DNA from: an uncultured Clostridia bacterium | GTDB taxonomy: Bacteria; Bacillota; Clostridia; TANB77; CAG-508 | Assembly (NCBI GenBank): GCA_947595555.1 | Contig: CANQES010000003.1 | Coordinates: 1-33,013, forward strand | Reading direction: 5' to 3' | Length of the DNA: 33,013 nucleotides | Part shown: positions 9,914 through 21,268 of the stretch, piece after piece | How positions within the stretch are numbered: the stretch's first letter is position 1 | How the letters are laid out: every line of letters begins with the position of its first letter | The notes under the pieces: generated by a model | The model's input: the letters and a program-made list of their open reading frames with translations, nothing else | Database searches by the model: none | What the model was told of the DNA's origin: nothing | Position numbers and translations under genes: made by a program

Positions 9914-10561
9914 ATTCTAGAACAAATATTAAATCTCATTTATCCACCAACGTGCGGAATATGTGGAAAATTAAATCCTAATTTTATATGCCCAAAATGT
10001 AAAAGACATTTAGAATTACAAGCTAAATTTAAAAACGAAAAAAAATCAAAAAAATGCTATAATTTTGAAGAGCATTTATATATTTTTAAATATAAAGGAA
10101 TAATAAGAGAGGCAATAATAAACTACAAATTTAGAGAAAAAGCTTACATATACAAAACATTCATAAATTTTTTATTAAAAAATAAAAAATTCTTTAACAT
10201 ACTGACATCATATAATATGGTAGTCCCAGTTCCAATAAGTTCCAAAAGGCAAAAAGAACGAGGATATAATCAAAGTGCATTAATTGCCAAAGAAATAGCC
10301 AAACTAACTAAAATACAATACAATGACATAAGTCTTTTAAAAGTAAAAAATATAACAGAACAAAGTAAATTAAACAGGAAAGAAAGAATAAAAAATATAG
10401 AAGGTGCATATAAATTACGTTTTAAAAAACTGCTAAAGAATAAAAAAATTTTGTTAGTAGATGATGTTTATACAACAGGTAGCACAGTCAATGAATGTAG
10501 TAAAATATTAATGCAAGCACAACCACAGAAAATAGGTGTACTAACAATTGCAAAAGATTAA
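9914..10561 (+). CDS. comFC: ComF family protein / amidophosphoribosyltransferase-like, probable AUU start
   Basis: Upstream extension of the 10217 ORF gives ILEQILNLIYPPTCGICGKLNPNFICPKCKRHL (zinc finger), then VVPVPISSKRQKERGYNQSALIAKEIA and ILLVDDVYTTGSTVNECSKIL PRTase motif. SD aaggag at 9901-9906. Confidence 0.85.
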   Translation: MLEQILNLIYPPTCGICGKLNPNFICPKCKRHLELQAKFKNEKKSKKCYNFEEHLYIFKYKGIIREAIINYKFREKAYIYKTFINFLLKNKKFFNILTSYNMVVPVPISSKRQKERGYNQSALIAKEIAKLTKIQYNDISLLKVKNITEQSKLNRKERIKNIEGAYKLRFKKLLKNKKILLVDDVYTTGSTVNECSKILMQAQPQKIGVLTIAKD

Positions 10562-10579
10562 TAATTTTATGAGCAACTC

Positions 10580-10773
10580 CTAGCTATATTTAGGTGTAGT
10601 GCCAAGGCTTTTAATAATTATATTTTGAATAACTGCGTAAGCGACCAAACGAGCTGTGCGAGTGCGATTTGGAGCAACTGACATTTGAATTTTTATTATG
10701 GAAGTTGCGACACCAAAGTTATGAAAAAATATAATTATTAAAAGCATTGCATCACACCTAGTTATATAGCTAG
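10580..10773. ncRNA. Branched palindromic intergenic element (candidate structured RNA or MITE)
   Basis: Nested pairings: 10580-10589/10764-10773 (10 bp), taggtgt.. 10591-10602/10749-10760, 10607-10626/10726-10745 (20 bp perfect), ataact/agttat 10629-10634/10717-10722. Two inner hairpins: ccaaa/tttgg and gcaact/agttgc. Confidence 0.6.
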
Positions 10774-10903
10774 AATGTAATTATAAAAAATTAGATTTTG
10801 TAAATTAATATATTATAAAGTATAGATTTTAAAAGACATTTATGATAAAATAATACCAGTTTTAATTAATAGCAAAAGAGGAAAAGAAAGGAAGGAATAA
10901 AAC

Positions 10904-12898
10904 ATGGAAGATTTAGTAGAAAGCATACTAGACTACGTAAGATCAGACTATACAGACTATGCAATCATGATTAATGGAGAATGGGGTTCTGGAAAAACGC
11001 ATTTTTGGAACAACAAAATAAGAAATAAAATAGAATCATTACAACTAAACGGAAAAAGATATACCACCATATATATGTCATTATACGGAATATCAAACCT
11101 AGAAGAAATTAGCAAAAAAATATTCATAGAAACAACACAACTAATGGACAAAAACCTAAGAAAATTCATGAGTAACAATGGACAAACAACAATCCCTGAA
11201 TATGCAAAAACAGGAATTGACATGGCAAATTTTTTTGGAGTAACACAAAATGGAGATAAAGTAGATTATAGCGAATTCTTTTCTACAGATGACAAAGTAT
11301 TATGCTTTGATGACTTAGAGAGGGCAAATGTAGACGTTATAGATATATTAGGATATATAAACAACTTTGTAGAGCATGACCATATCAAAACAATAATAAT
11401 ATGTAATGAAAAAGAACTTTCTACTAAATTAAAAAGTTCAAACCTTGAAATGAAAACATTTATAGCAACATATCTTTTAGACAAACAAGATGAATTAAAC
11501 AAAACGGACAAGCCAATGGTTGAGAAAATTCAAGACAAAATAGAGCATGTATTTGACAAAGCAAATGATTATGAAAGAATAAAAGAAAAACTAATTGGAG
11601 AAACATTCGAATATGCACCTAAATTTGACTATATAATCAATGGAATTTTAATGAGATATGAAAATGATCCAGACTTAATTCGATTTTTAAGAGAAAGTAC
11701 AGGGCTTATTATTTCAACATTCCATAAAAGTGGCACAAGAAATTTAAGAATTTTAAAACATGCATTAAATGATTTTAAGAAAATATATGAAATGGTAAAT
11801 AAATCATATCCAAATACAAACCATAGAGTTATGCAAACAATGCTAATATTCACAATAGCAGTATCTTTTGAAATAAAAGCAGGTAGAATTATAAAAGACA
11901 AATTTGTTAATATCAAAGACAATGAAGAATATAAATCAATTTTAGTATCTTCTAGAATATTAATGGACAACAGACAATTTTACATTAAAGAATTCGATAA
12001 TAATTATTATTACAACTTCAAATCAGAATATAGGTTCTTTAAATTCATTGAATACTATGTTAGAACACGTATATTTGATATGAAATTATTTAAAGAAAAC
12101 ATGGAAACAATTAGAAATACAGTTGATATAGAAAACTTACCAGGATATAAAAGATTATTAACAGAAGAATACTGGAAAATTTCGGATGACCAATTTGATG
12201 GTGTAATTCAAGAAGTAATAAATGATGTAAAAGAGGGAAAGCTAACTTTAATTGATACTGTAAAATTATTTGCATACTTTAGTTATTTTTCAAGAAAAGG
12301 ATTAATCAATTATGATTTAAAAACATTAAAAAGTTTATTCTTCAATGGAATGAACATAGCTTCTTTATCTTCTCAATATTGCCCAAACCCAAAAGAAGAA
12401 TTGGGAAAAATAGCAATAGAAGAAGTGGAAGAAGATATGGAAGATATATTAAAACACTTTAATATGCTAAATGACCAATTATTAGAAAAAATGTATAAAG
12501 AAAAAGCAGATGAAATCATGAAATGCATACCTATGAAAATGGAATTATTTTATGAAAAATTTGATAAAGAATGTATGGATGTACCAATATTTAAATACTA
12601 TGACCCATTCCAATTATTCCAAAGAATTTCATGTGCAAGTAATGAAGACATTGTTCTAATTAAAGAAAAATTGATAGATAGAGCAAATAGATATACAAAA
12701 GAAATAGAACCAGAAATAAAAAATATCAAGCAATTAAAACAAATTATAGATGATTACTTAAAGGGAAAAGACCCAACAATAAAAATTGTTATGTTAAAAG
12801 AATTTTCAAAAGATATGGGATATATATTAGATAAATATAAATTAAGCTTTTTGCCAAGGAAAGAAGAAAAAGTAGAAGAAGAGCAAACAGGAGAATAG
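10904..12898 (+). CDS. KAP-type P-loop NTPase fold protein
   Basis: Walker A INGEWGSGKTHFW near the N-terminus and Walker B-like KVLCFDDLERA; 664 aa; SD aaaggaagg. Confidence 0.75.
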   Translation: MEDLVESILDYVRSDYTDYAIMINGEWGSGKTHFWNNKIRNKIESLQLNGKRYTTIYMSLYGISNLEEISKKIFIETTQLMDKNLRKFMSNNGQTTIPEYAKTGIDMANFFGVTQNGDKVDYSEFFSTDDKVLCFDDLERANVDVIDILGYINNFVEHDHIKTIIICNEKELSTKLKSSNLEMKTFIATYLLDKQDELNKTDKPMVEKIQDKIEHVFDKANDYERIKEKLIGETFEYAPKFDYIINGILMRYENDPDLIRFLRESTGLIISTFHKSGTRNLRILKHALNDFKKIYEMVNKSYPNTNHRVMQTMLIFTIAVSFEIKAGRIIKDKFVNIKDNEEYKSILVSSRILMDNRQFYIKEFDNNYYYNFKSEYRFFKFIEYYVRTRIFDMKLFKENMETIRNTVDIENLPGYKRLLTEEYWKISDDQFDGVIQEVINDVKEGKLTLIDTVKLFAYFSYFSRKGLINYDLKTLKSLFFNGMNIASLSSQYCPNPKEELGKIAIEEVEEDMEDILKHFNMLNDQLLEKMYKEKADEIMKCIPMKMELFYEKFDKECMDVPIFKYYDPFQLFQRISCASNEDIVLIKEKLIDRANRYTKEIEPEIKNIKQLKQIIDDYLKGKDPTIKIVMLKEFSKDMGYILDKYKLSFLPRKEEKVEEEQTGE

Positions 12899-14902
<2,004 letters not shown>

Positions 14903-14928
14903 AAAGAAAAAAGGAATGGAGGAAAACA

Positions 14929-15174
14929 ATGGAAGATTATACTTTTGAAAAGATGTGGGAAGATTTAAGAAATGGTTATCAAATTTATTACACTTATGTT
15001 GGAAATCGTTATGTGCTTTTCAAAACAGCAGAAAATTGTTATACCCAAAAGTTACTTTCAGACCACAAAGGAAATCCACAACCAAGAATGTTAATGCTTA
15101 CATTAAAAAGAGTAAAAGAAATGTTTCCAAATATGGAGGATATTGAATACAAAATAGAAGGGAATGAAAAATAA
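14929..15174 (+). CDS. Conserved hypothetical protein, 81 aa
   Basis: Good SD (ggagg) and tight spacing between ligA and metG. Confidence 0.6.
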   Translation: MEDYTFEKMWEDLRNGYQIYYTYVGNRYVLFKTAENCYTQKLLSDHKGNPQPRMLMLTLKRVKEMFPNMEDIEYKIEGNEK

Positions 15175-15175
15175 A

Positions 15176-16765
15176 ATGAAAAGAAATGTTGTTATTGGTG
15201 GAGCATGGCCTTATGCAAATAGTTCACTACATTTAGGGCATTTAGTAGCTTTATTACCAGGAGATTTTTTAGCAAGATATCATAGAAAAAAAGGAGATAA
15301 TGTGATATATGTTTCAGGAACAGACTGCCATGGAACACCTATTACTATTAGAGCAAAAAAAGAAGGAAAAAAACCAAAAGAAATATCTGATTACTATCAT
15401 GACGAATTTACAAAAACATTTGAAAAAATGAATTTTTCTTATGATTTATATACTCAAACAGAAGACGAATATCACAAAGAAAGAGTAAAAGAAATATTTA
15501 GAACTATATATGATAATAATTTTATAATAGAAAAAGAAGAACCACAACCATATTGCCCAAAATGTCAAAAGTTTTTAGCAGATAGAGAATTAATATTAAA
15601 ATGCCCAAATTGTGGTAATGAAACAAAAGGCGAAGAATGTGATTGTGGTTATACTCCAACAATGGAAGAATTAATAAAATATGCTAATTGTCAAGAATGT
15701 GGAACAAAAGTAATAGAAAAACTTAACAAAAATTTATATATTGCATTATCAAAGTTACAACCACTTGTGGAAAAATATTATAATGAACATAGTCAAAGTT
15801 GGAGAAAAAACTCACAAAATGAAACATTAAAATATTTAAAACAGGGATTAATAGATAGAGCTGTTACAAGAGACTTAGAGTGGGGGATTGACATTCCAGT
15901 AGATGGATATGATGACAAGAAGATGTATGTATGGATAGATGCTGTGTTAGGATATACAACAGCAACAATGAAATATTGCGAAGAAAATAATTTGAATTGG
16001 GAAGACTATTGGAAAGAAAATGAAAATGCATTAATTTACATGGTTCATGGAAAAGACAATATTATTTTTCATAGTATTATACTTCCTGCATTATTATATG
16101 CTATGAATTCAAATATGAAATTACCAGATAAAATGGTGTCATGTGAGTATTTAAATATAAATGATGAAAAGATTTCTAAAAGTAAAGGGAATGGAATTAC
16201 TATATTAGATTTAACAGAACAATATGATATAGATTCAATAAGATATTATTTTTTAAGTAATGGACCAGAAAAGAAAGATGGCAATTTTTCAACAGAAGAA
16301 TTTAAAACTGTTCATAATGCTGATTTAGTAAACAAATATGGCAATTTTATAAATCGAACATTAAAATTTAAAGGACTAGAGCAAATTGTTGTTGGAGAGA
16401 TTGATAAAGAGATAGATGAAAAAATATCTCAAACTTATATAGATGTATCAAATTCAATAGAAAGTTTAGAATTCAGGAAAGCAGTAGAACAAATAATTGA
16501 ACTAGTTGAATATGGTAACAAATATTATGATGATAAAAAACCATGGATATTGTACAAAGAAGATATAAATGAATTTAATAATGTAATGTATAATTGTGCA
16601 AATATAATAGCTAATTTAGCAAATTTATTTGAACCAATAATGCCAGATACATCAAGCAAAATAAAAAAATATTTAAACATAGATATAAGTAAATGGGAAA
16701 AAATCATAATAAAAGAAACTATTGAACTAAAAGATATTAATCCATTATTTGAAAGAATAAAATAA
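15176..16765 (+). CDS. metG: Methionyl-tRNA synthetase, short form without C-terminal tRNA-binding domain
   Basis: GGAWPYANSSLHLGHL (HIGH), zinc knuckles CPKC/CPNC, ISKSKGNGI (KMSKS). Start 15164 or 15176. Confidence 0.93.
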   Translation: MKRNVVIGGAWPYANSSLHLGHLVALLPGDFLARYHRKKGDNVIYVSGTDCHGTPITIRAKKEGKKPKEISDYYHDEFTKTFEKMNFSYDLYTQTEDEYHKERVKEIFRTIYDNNFIIEKEEPQPYCPKCQKFLADRELILKCPNCGNETKGEECDCGYTPTMEELIKYANCQECGTKVIEKLNKNLYIALSKLQPLVEKYYNEHSQSWRKNSQNETLKYLKQGLIDRAVTRDLEWGIDIPVDGYDDKKMYVWIDAVLGYTTATMKYCEENNLNWEDYWKENENALIYMVHGKDNIIFHSIILPALLYAMNSNMKLPDKMVSCEYLNINDEKISKSKGNGITILDLTEQYDIDSIRYYFLSNGPEKKDGNFSTEEFKTVHNADLVNKYGNFINRTLKFKGLEQIVVGEIDKEIDEKISQTYIDVSNSIESLEFRKAVEQIIELVEYGNKYYDDKKPWILYKEDINEFNNVMYNCANIIANLANLFEPIMPDTSSKIKKYLNIDISKWEKIIIKETIELKDINPLFERIK

Positions 16766-16783
16766 TGTAAAGGAGACATAGAA

Positions 16784-17644
16784 GTGGCAATAATTATAGA
16801 TGGAAAAGAACTAGCAAAAAAAATAAGAGGAAACTTAAAAATAGAATGTGATGAATTAAAAAAACAGGGAATTCAACCTAAATTAGCAGTTATAATGGTA
16901 GGAGATAATCCTGCTTCAAAAGTATATATACGAAATAAAAATAAAGCTTGTGAAGAAATAGGCATTGAATATGAAGAACATCTTTTAGATGGACATACTA
17001 CACAAAAAGAACTCAATGATTTAATAAAAAAACTAAATGATACAAAAGAAGTAAATGGAATATTACTACAAAGTCCATTACCAGAACATTTAAATATAAA
17101 TGACGCATTTAAAGCAATCACATATAAAAAAGATGTGGATGGTTTTACACCATCTAGTGTTGGAAAATTAACAATAGGAGAAGATACATTTATTTCTTGT
17201 ACACCATATGGAGTTGTAAAGATGTTAGAGGAATATAACATAGATTTAACAGGAAAAGATGTAGTAATTTTGGGAAGAAGTAATATTGTAGGAAAACCAT
17301 TAATACAATGTTGTTTAGCAAGAAATGCAACAGTTACAGTATGTCATTCTAAAACGCAAAATATCAAAGAACATACAAAAAGAGCTGATGTACTAATTGT
17401 TGCTATTGGAAAAGCTAAATTTGTAACTCAAGATATGGTAAAAGAGGGAGCAGTTGTAATTGATGTAGGTATTAATAGAACAGAAGAAGGAAAGCTAGTA
17501 GGAGATGTTGATTTTGAAAATGTAGAAAAAGTAGCAAGTCATATAACACCGGTTCCTGGGGGAGTAGGACCAATGACAGTAGCTATGTTAATGAATAATG
17601 TAATTAAAGCAGCAAAAGAGCAAAATAGGGGCATTAATAATTAA
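16784..17644 (+). CDS. folD: Methylenetetrahydrofolate dehydrogenase/cyclohydrolase
   Basis: VGDNPASKVYIRNKNKACEEIGI, GILLQSPLPEHL, GRSNIVGKPL, TPVPGGVGPMTVAMLM. Confidence 0.96.
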   Translation: MAIIIDGKELAKKIRGNLKIECDELKKQGIQPKLAVIMVGDNPASKVYIRNKNKACEEIGIEYEEHLLDGHTTQKELNDLIKKLNDTKEVNGILLQSPLPEHLNINDAFKAITYKKDVDGFTPSSVGKLTIGEDTFISCTPYGVVKMLEEYNIDLTGKDVVILGRSNIVGKPLIQCCLARNATVTVCHSKTQNIKEHTKRADVLIVAIGKAKFVTQDMVKEGAVVIDVGINRTEEGKLVGDVDFENVEKVASHITPVPGGVGPMTVAMLMNNVIKAAKEQNRGINN

Positions 17645-17656
17645 TGCTCTTTTTTA
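17628..17656 (+). terminator. Terminator overlapping the folD stop codon
   Basis: gggcattaat-a-attaatgctcttttttat. Confidence 0.65.
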
Positions 17657-17678
17657 TATTCAATTTGTAGGAGGTTAA

Positions 17679-18593
17679 ATGAATAGCTTAATAGAAAAGA
17701 AATATTGGATATGGTTTTCATTAATACCAAATTTAGGAAGTATAAAAAAACAAGAATTATTAAATATTTATAAAGATCCAGAAAGAATATTCTATTTAAA
17801 AGAAAATGAATTATTGAAAGTAAAAGGAATTGGAGAAAATACAGTAAAAACCATATTAGATAAGAATATAAGACATAGCATATATAAGCATATTGATTAT
17901 ATGTCAAAAAATAATATCGATATTATTCCAATTACAGATAAAGAATATCCTAATAAATTAAAGCAAATTTATGATTTTCCAATTAGTTTATATGTTAAAG
18001 GACATAAAGAATGTCTCAATAATAAGTCTATAGCTATTGTAGGATGTAGAGATTGTACAGAATATGGCAAATCAGCATCAAAATATTTTGCATATAATTT
18101 AGCTAAAGAAAAAACAACAATTATTAGTGGACTAGCTAAAGGTGTTGATAGTTATGCACATATAGGAGCTATTTGTGCACAAGATGCAAATAATGAATGT
18201 GGAAAAACTATTGCCGTTGTGGGAAATGGGCTTGATATTATTTATCCAAAAGAGAATGAAGCAATAGCAAATGAAATTATGAAAACAGGAGGAGCTATTA
18301 TAACTGAATATCCATTGGGAACCAAACCAGAAAAGATGAACTTCCCTGCTAGAAATAGAATTATTAGTGGAATGAGCAATGGCGTTTTGGTAGTAGAAGC
18401 AAAAGAAAAGAGCGGAGCATTAATTACTGTTGATTTCGCATTAGAACAGGGAAGAGATGTTTTTGTTGTTCCAGGTAATATTAATTCAATTTATTCTGTT
18501 GGTACAAATGAATTGATTAAGCAAGGTGCTAAGCTAGTTACAAATTGTACAGAGATCCTCCATGCAATAAAAGCCAGCAGTTTTTCCAACTAA
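17679..18593 (+). CDS. dprA: DNA-processing protein DprA
   Basis: SIAIVGCRDCTEYGKSAS, ISGLAKGVDSYAH, FPARNRIISGMSNGVLVVEAKEKSGALITVDFALEQGRDVFVVPG. Confidence 0.95.
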   Translation: MNSLIEKKYWIWFSLIPNLGSIKKQELLNIYKDPERIFYLKENELLKVKGIGENTVKTILDKNIRHSIYKHIDYMSKNNIDIIPITDKEYPNKLKQIYDFPISLYVKGHKECLNNKSIAIVGCRDCTEYGKSASKYFAYNLAKEKTTIISGLAKGVDSYAHIGAICAQDANNECGKTIAVVGNGLDIIYPKENEAIANEIMKTGGAIITEYPLGTKPEKMNFPARNRIISGMSNGVLVVEAKEKSGALITVDFALEQGRDVFVVPGNINSIYSVGTNELIKQGAKLVTNCTEILHAIKASSFSN

Positions 18594-19292
18594 AAATTTA
18601 GCAGCTTTAATTGCACCTTCGGCAAACACATTTCTAGAATAAGAGGTATGTTTTATTTCAAAAGTTTCAAATTCTCCAAAAAATTGTATTACATGCTCTC
18701 CGACAATATTACCACCACGAATAGAATTTATGCCAATTTCATTCTTATCCCTTTTTTCACGTTTTGAATGTCTATTATATTCACAATGAAGACTATTACC
18801 AAGACTATCATTAATACAATCAGCAAGCATTTGAGCTGTTCCACTTGGACTATCAATCTTTTGATTATGATGAGTTTCAGTTATTTCAATATCAGTGTTT
18901 TTTAGTAAAGGAGCAAGCCACTGTACTAATTTTTTCATAATCATGATATCATATGACATATTAGCAGACTTAAAAATAGGAATACATTTACCATATTCTT
19001 TGATTTGATTTTCTTCATTTTGAGAAAAACCAGTGGTAGCAATTACAACAGGTATTTTATTTTGAGAAGCATATTTTAAAATTTGAATAGTAGCAACAGG
19101 AACAGAAAAATCAATAATAACATCAGGTTTTTCTTTAATATCCTCAATTCGGTTAAAAACAGGAAAAGCAAATTCTCCTGTGACATTTTTGTCAAATCCG
19201 CATTTTAACAATAAATTTTCATCTTGCTCAACTAAATCACAAACTATTTGACCCATTTTTCCACTACATCCATTTACCATAACTTCTAACAT
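18534..19292 (-). CDS. dapB: 4-hydroxy-tetrahydrodipicolinate reductase
   Basis: VNGCSGKMGQIV, DFSVP, ETHHNQKIDSPSGTA, RGGNIVGEHVIQFFGEFE. Confidence 0.95.
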   Translation of the reverse strand: MLEVMVNGCSGKMGQIVCDLVEQDENLLLKCGFDKNVTGEFAFPVFNRIEDIKEKPDVIIDFSVPVATIQILKYASQNKIPVVIATTGFSQNEENQIKEYGKCIPIFKSANMSYDIMIMKKLVQWLAPLLKNTDIEITETHHNQKIDSPSGTAQMLADCINDSLGNSLHCEYNRHSKREKRDKNEIGINSIRGGNIVGEHVIQFFGEFETFEIKHTSYSRNVFAEGAIKAAKFLVGKTAGFYCMEDLCTICN

Positions 19293-19313
19293 AATTTTAT
19301 ATCCTTTCTACGA

Positions 19314-20195
19314 TTAATTAGTTAATTTAAGTAATTCATCTTTTAATATTTTTGCTTTTTGTTCACTCATTGGAGTTAAAGGTAATCGAGGCAAACCAAA
19401 ATCATATCCTTGCATATTCAATGCAGCTTTGACAGGAATAGGATTTACTTCACTAAATAAGCTCTTAATTAAAGGAATAGCATCTAATTGCATTTTAGTT
19501 GCCAACTCAATTTTACCATCAAAGAAATTTTGAACCATGTTATGAGTATATTCTGGCAGAACATTAGATAAAACAGAAATAACACCAATACCTCCTAAAG
19601 ATAAAATAGGCAAAACTTGGTCATCATTTCCAGAATAAATAGCTAAATTATCTCCACATAAATGGGCGATGTCAGCAATTTGTGAAAGATTTCCACTTGC
19701 CTCTTTAATGGCAACAATATTTTCAATCTTAGATAATTCTAGGCAAGTTTCAGGTGCGATATTTACACCAGTTCTACTAGGTACACTATAAAGAATAATT
19801 GGCAAGGAAACACTTTTAGCAATATTTTTATAATGTTCGACTAATCCGTGTTGAGTACATTTATTATAATAAGGCGTTACAATTAAAAAGCCATCTACTC
19901 CTAATTTTTCAACTACTTGTGAATATTCTATTACTTGTTTAGTATTATTTCCACCTGTACCAGCAATAATAGGAATCCTGCCATGAGAAATTTTTACAGC
20001 ACATTCAATAGTAGATATTTTTTCTTCAAATGTCATAGTAGAAGCTTCTCCTGTTGTACCACAAACAATGATAGAGTCTACCTTATTTTGAATTTGATTT
20101 TCTACTAGCCTTTCAAATTCTTTTAGATTAACACCATTTTCATTAAAAGGTGTACTAATGGCTGTACCGCAGCCTTTAAATAAAATTTTTTTCAT
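19314..20195 (-). CDS. dapA: 4-hydroxy-tetrahydrodipicolinate synthase
   Basis: MKKILFKGCGTAISTPF, VCGTTGEASTMT, VTPYYNKCTQHGL, YSVPSRTGVNI. Start at 20195 with SD ggggagtg, not 20228. Confidence 0.95.
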   Translation of the reverse strand: MKKILFKGCGTAISTPFNENGVNLKEFERLVENQIQNKVDSIIVCGTTGEASTMTFEEKISTIECAVKISHGRIPIIAGTGGNNTKQVIEYSQVVEKLGVDGFLIVTPYYNKCTQHGLVEHYKNIAKSVSLPIILYSVPSRTGVNIAPETCLELSKIENIVAIKEASGNLSQIADIAHLCGDNLAIYSGNDDQVLPILSLGGIGVISVLSNVLPEYTHNMVQNFFDGKIELATKMQLDAIPLIKSLFSEVNPIPVKAALNMQGYDFGLPRLPLTPMSEQKAKILKDELLKLTN

Positions 20196-20317
20196 AATAT
20201 AATCACTCCCCAAATAGAGTATTATCATATAAATGTACTTACATCTATATTCTATTAGAAATTATATTATAAAAAATAAAAAAAAGAAATGAAAATTAAA
20301 AAAGTTTAAAAAAAGTA

Positions 20318-20346
20318 TTGACAAAATAAAAAACAAAATATAAAAT
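20318..20346 (+). promoter_or_regulatory. Sigma-A promoter for the YgjP-like gene
   Basis: TTGACA (20318-20323) - 17 nt - TAAAAT (20341-20346). Confidence 0.6.
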
Positions 20347-20416
20347 AGGAACAACAAAAGCGAACAACAATTCGAAGAACGAAAATTTGCAAAAACACAA
20401 ACAAGGAGTGATAAAA

Positions 20417-20938
20417 ATGAATTTAGTAAAAAGAAAAGAAAATGTGAAAACAATACAAAATAATGGAATAGAAAGGCATCCAGTTCCAGTGCTTGGCATT
20501 GATTATAAAATAAAAATAATTTATAAAAATATAAAAATAACTGAATTAGATGTTGAAAATAGAACCATAAAAATATCACTTCCAAATCGATATAAAAAAG
20601 TAAGCAATAAAGACATATTAGATTTAGCAATTGAGAAAATGTATGAGCAAATTGCCAAAGTAGAAATTGAAAGGGCAATGGAAAAAACAAGAATTATGGT
20701 TGGATTTGCACCAGAAGAATATGACATAAAAAAAATGCCAACATTAGGAAAATGTGAAAAGCATAAAATAACAATTAATCCTGAGATTGTAAAATATAGT
20801 CGTGATATTATTGATTATGTAGTACTTCATCAATATTGCCATTTAAAGCATAAAAATCATACAAAACTTTTCTTTAATATGTTAGAAAAATATTTGCCAA
20901 ATTATAAAAAATGCGAAGAAATATTATTGAATTTATAA
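20417..20938 (+). CDS. YgjP-like/M48-type metallopeptidase-fold protein with altered HExxH motif
   Basis: YVVLHQYCHLKHKNHTKLFFNMLEKYLPNYKKCEEILL matches the YgjP C-terminal layout. SD caaggagtg precedes ATG 20417. Confidence 0.75.
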   Translation: MNLVKRKENVKTIQNNGIERHPVPVLGIDYKIKIIYKNIKITELDVENRTIKISLPNRYKKVSNKDILDLAIEKMYEQIAKVEIERAMEKTRIMVGFAPEEYDIKKMPTLGKCEKHKITINPEIVKYSRDIIDYVVLHQYCHLKHKNHTKLFFNMLEKYLPNYKKCEEILLNL

Positions 20939-20970
20939 AATATAATTAATTAAAAATTAAAAAATAAGAG

Positions 20971-21011
20971 TTACTGTTCAGACTAAATAAAATTTTTAGT
21001 CTGAACAGTAA
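20971..21011. repeat. 17-bp perfect inverted repeat, 7-nt spacer
   Basis: ttactgttcagactaaa / tttagtctgaacagtaa. Confidence 0.85.
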
Positions 21012-21079
21012 TAATAGAAAAAACTTTTTTATCAAAAATCTCGACAAAAAGCAAATAAAGTGATAAAATAAAAATATAT

Positions 21080-21154
21080 TGGGGTGTAGCCAAGCGGTAA
21101 GGCAGATGGCTCTGACCCATCGATGCGTAGGTTCGAATCCTACCACCCCAGCCA
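21080..21154 (+). tRNA. tRNA-Gln, anticodon CTG, with encoded CCA
   Basis: TGGGGTG/CACCCCA acceptor, D-arm AGCCAAGCGGTAAGGC, anticodon stem GATGG-CTCTGAC-CCATC, T-arm GTAGG-TTCGAAT-CCTAC, G + CCA. Confidence 0.95.
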
Positions 21155-21268
21155 ACAAAAAATCGATGTAAATAGCTTGTATCATGGTATTCACTATATT
21201 GTGCATTCCATTTTTTTCTTTACTTGCTAAAAAATACATGAATAATAATTTATGGAGGAAAAAATTAA

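Noticed and set aside
14955-15146. 63-aa ORF overlapping the 81-aa hypothetical protein
   Set aside because: Out-of-frame shadow ORF without its own SD.
20262-20690. Minus-strand 142-aa Phe/Leu-rich ORF
   Set aside because: Antisense of an A-rich promoter and the YgjP-like gene; composition artefact.
21080-21154. tRNA-Gln(CTG) as the decoder of CGG
   Set aside because: Anticodon CUG pairs with CAG; reading CGG would need a mid-codon mismatch, and the restored residue at all three sites is Gly, not Gln.
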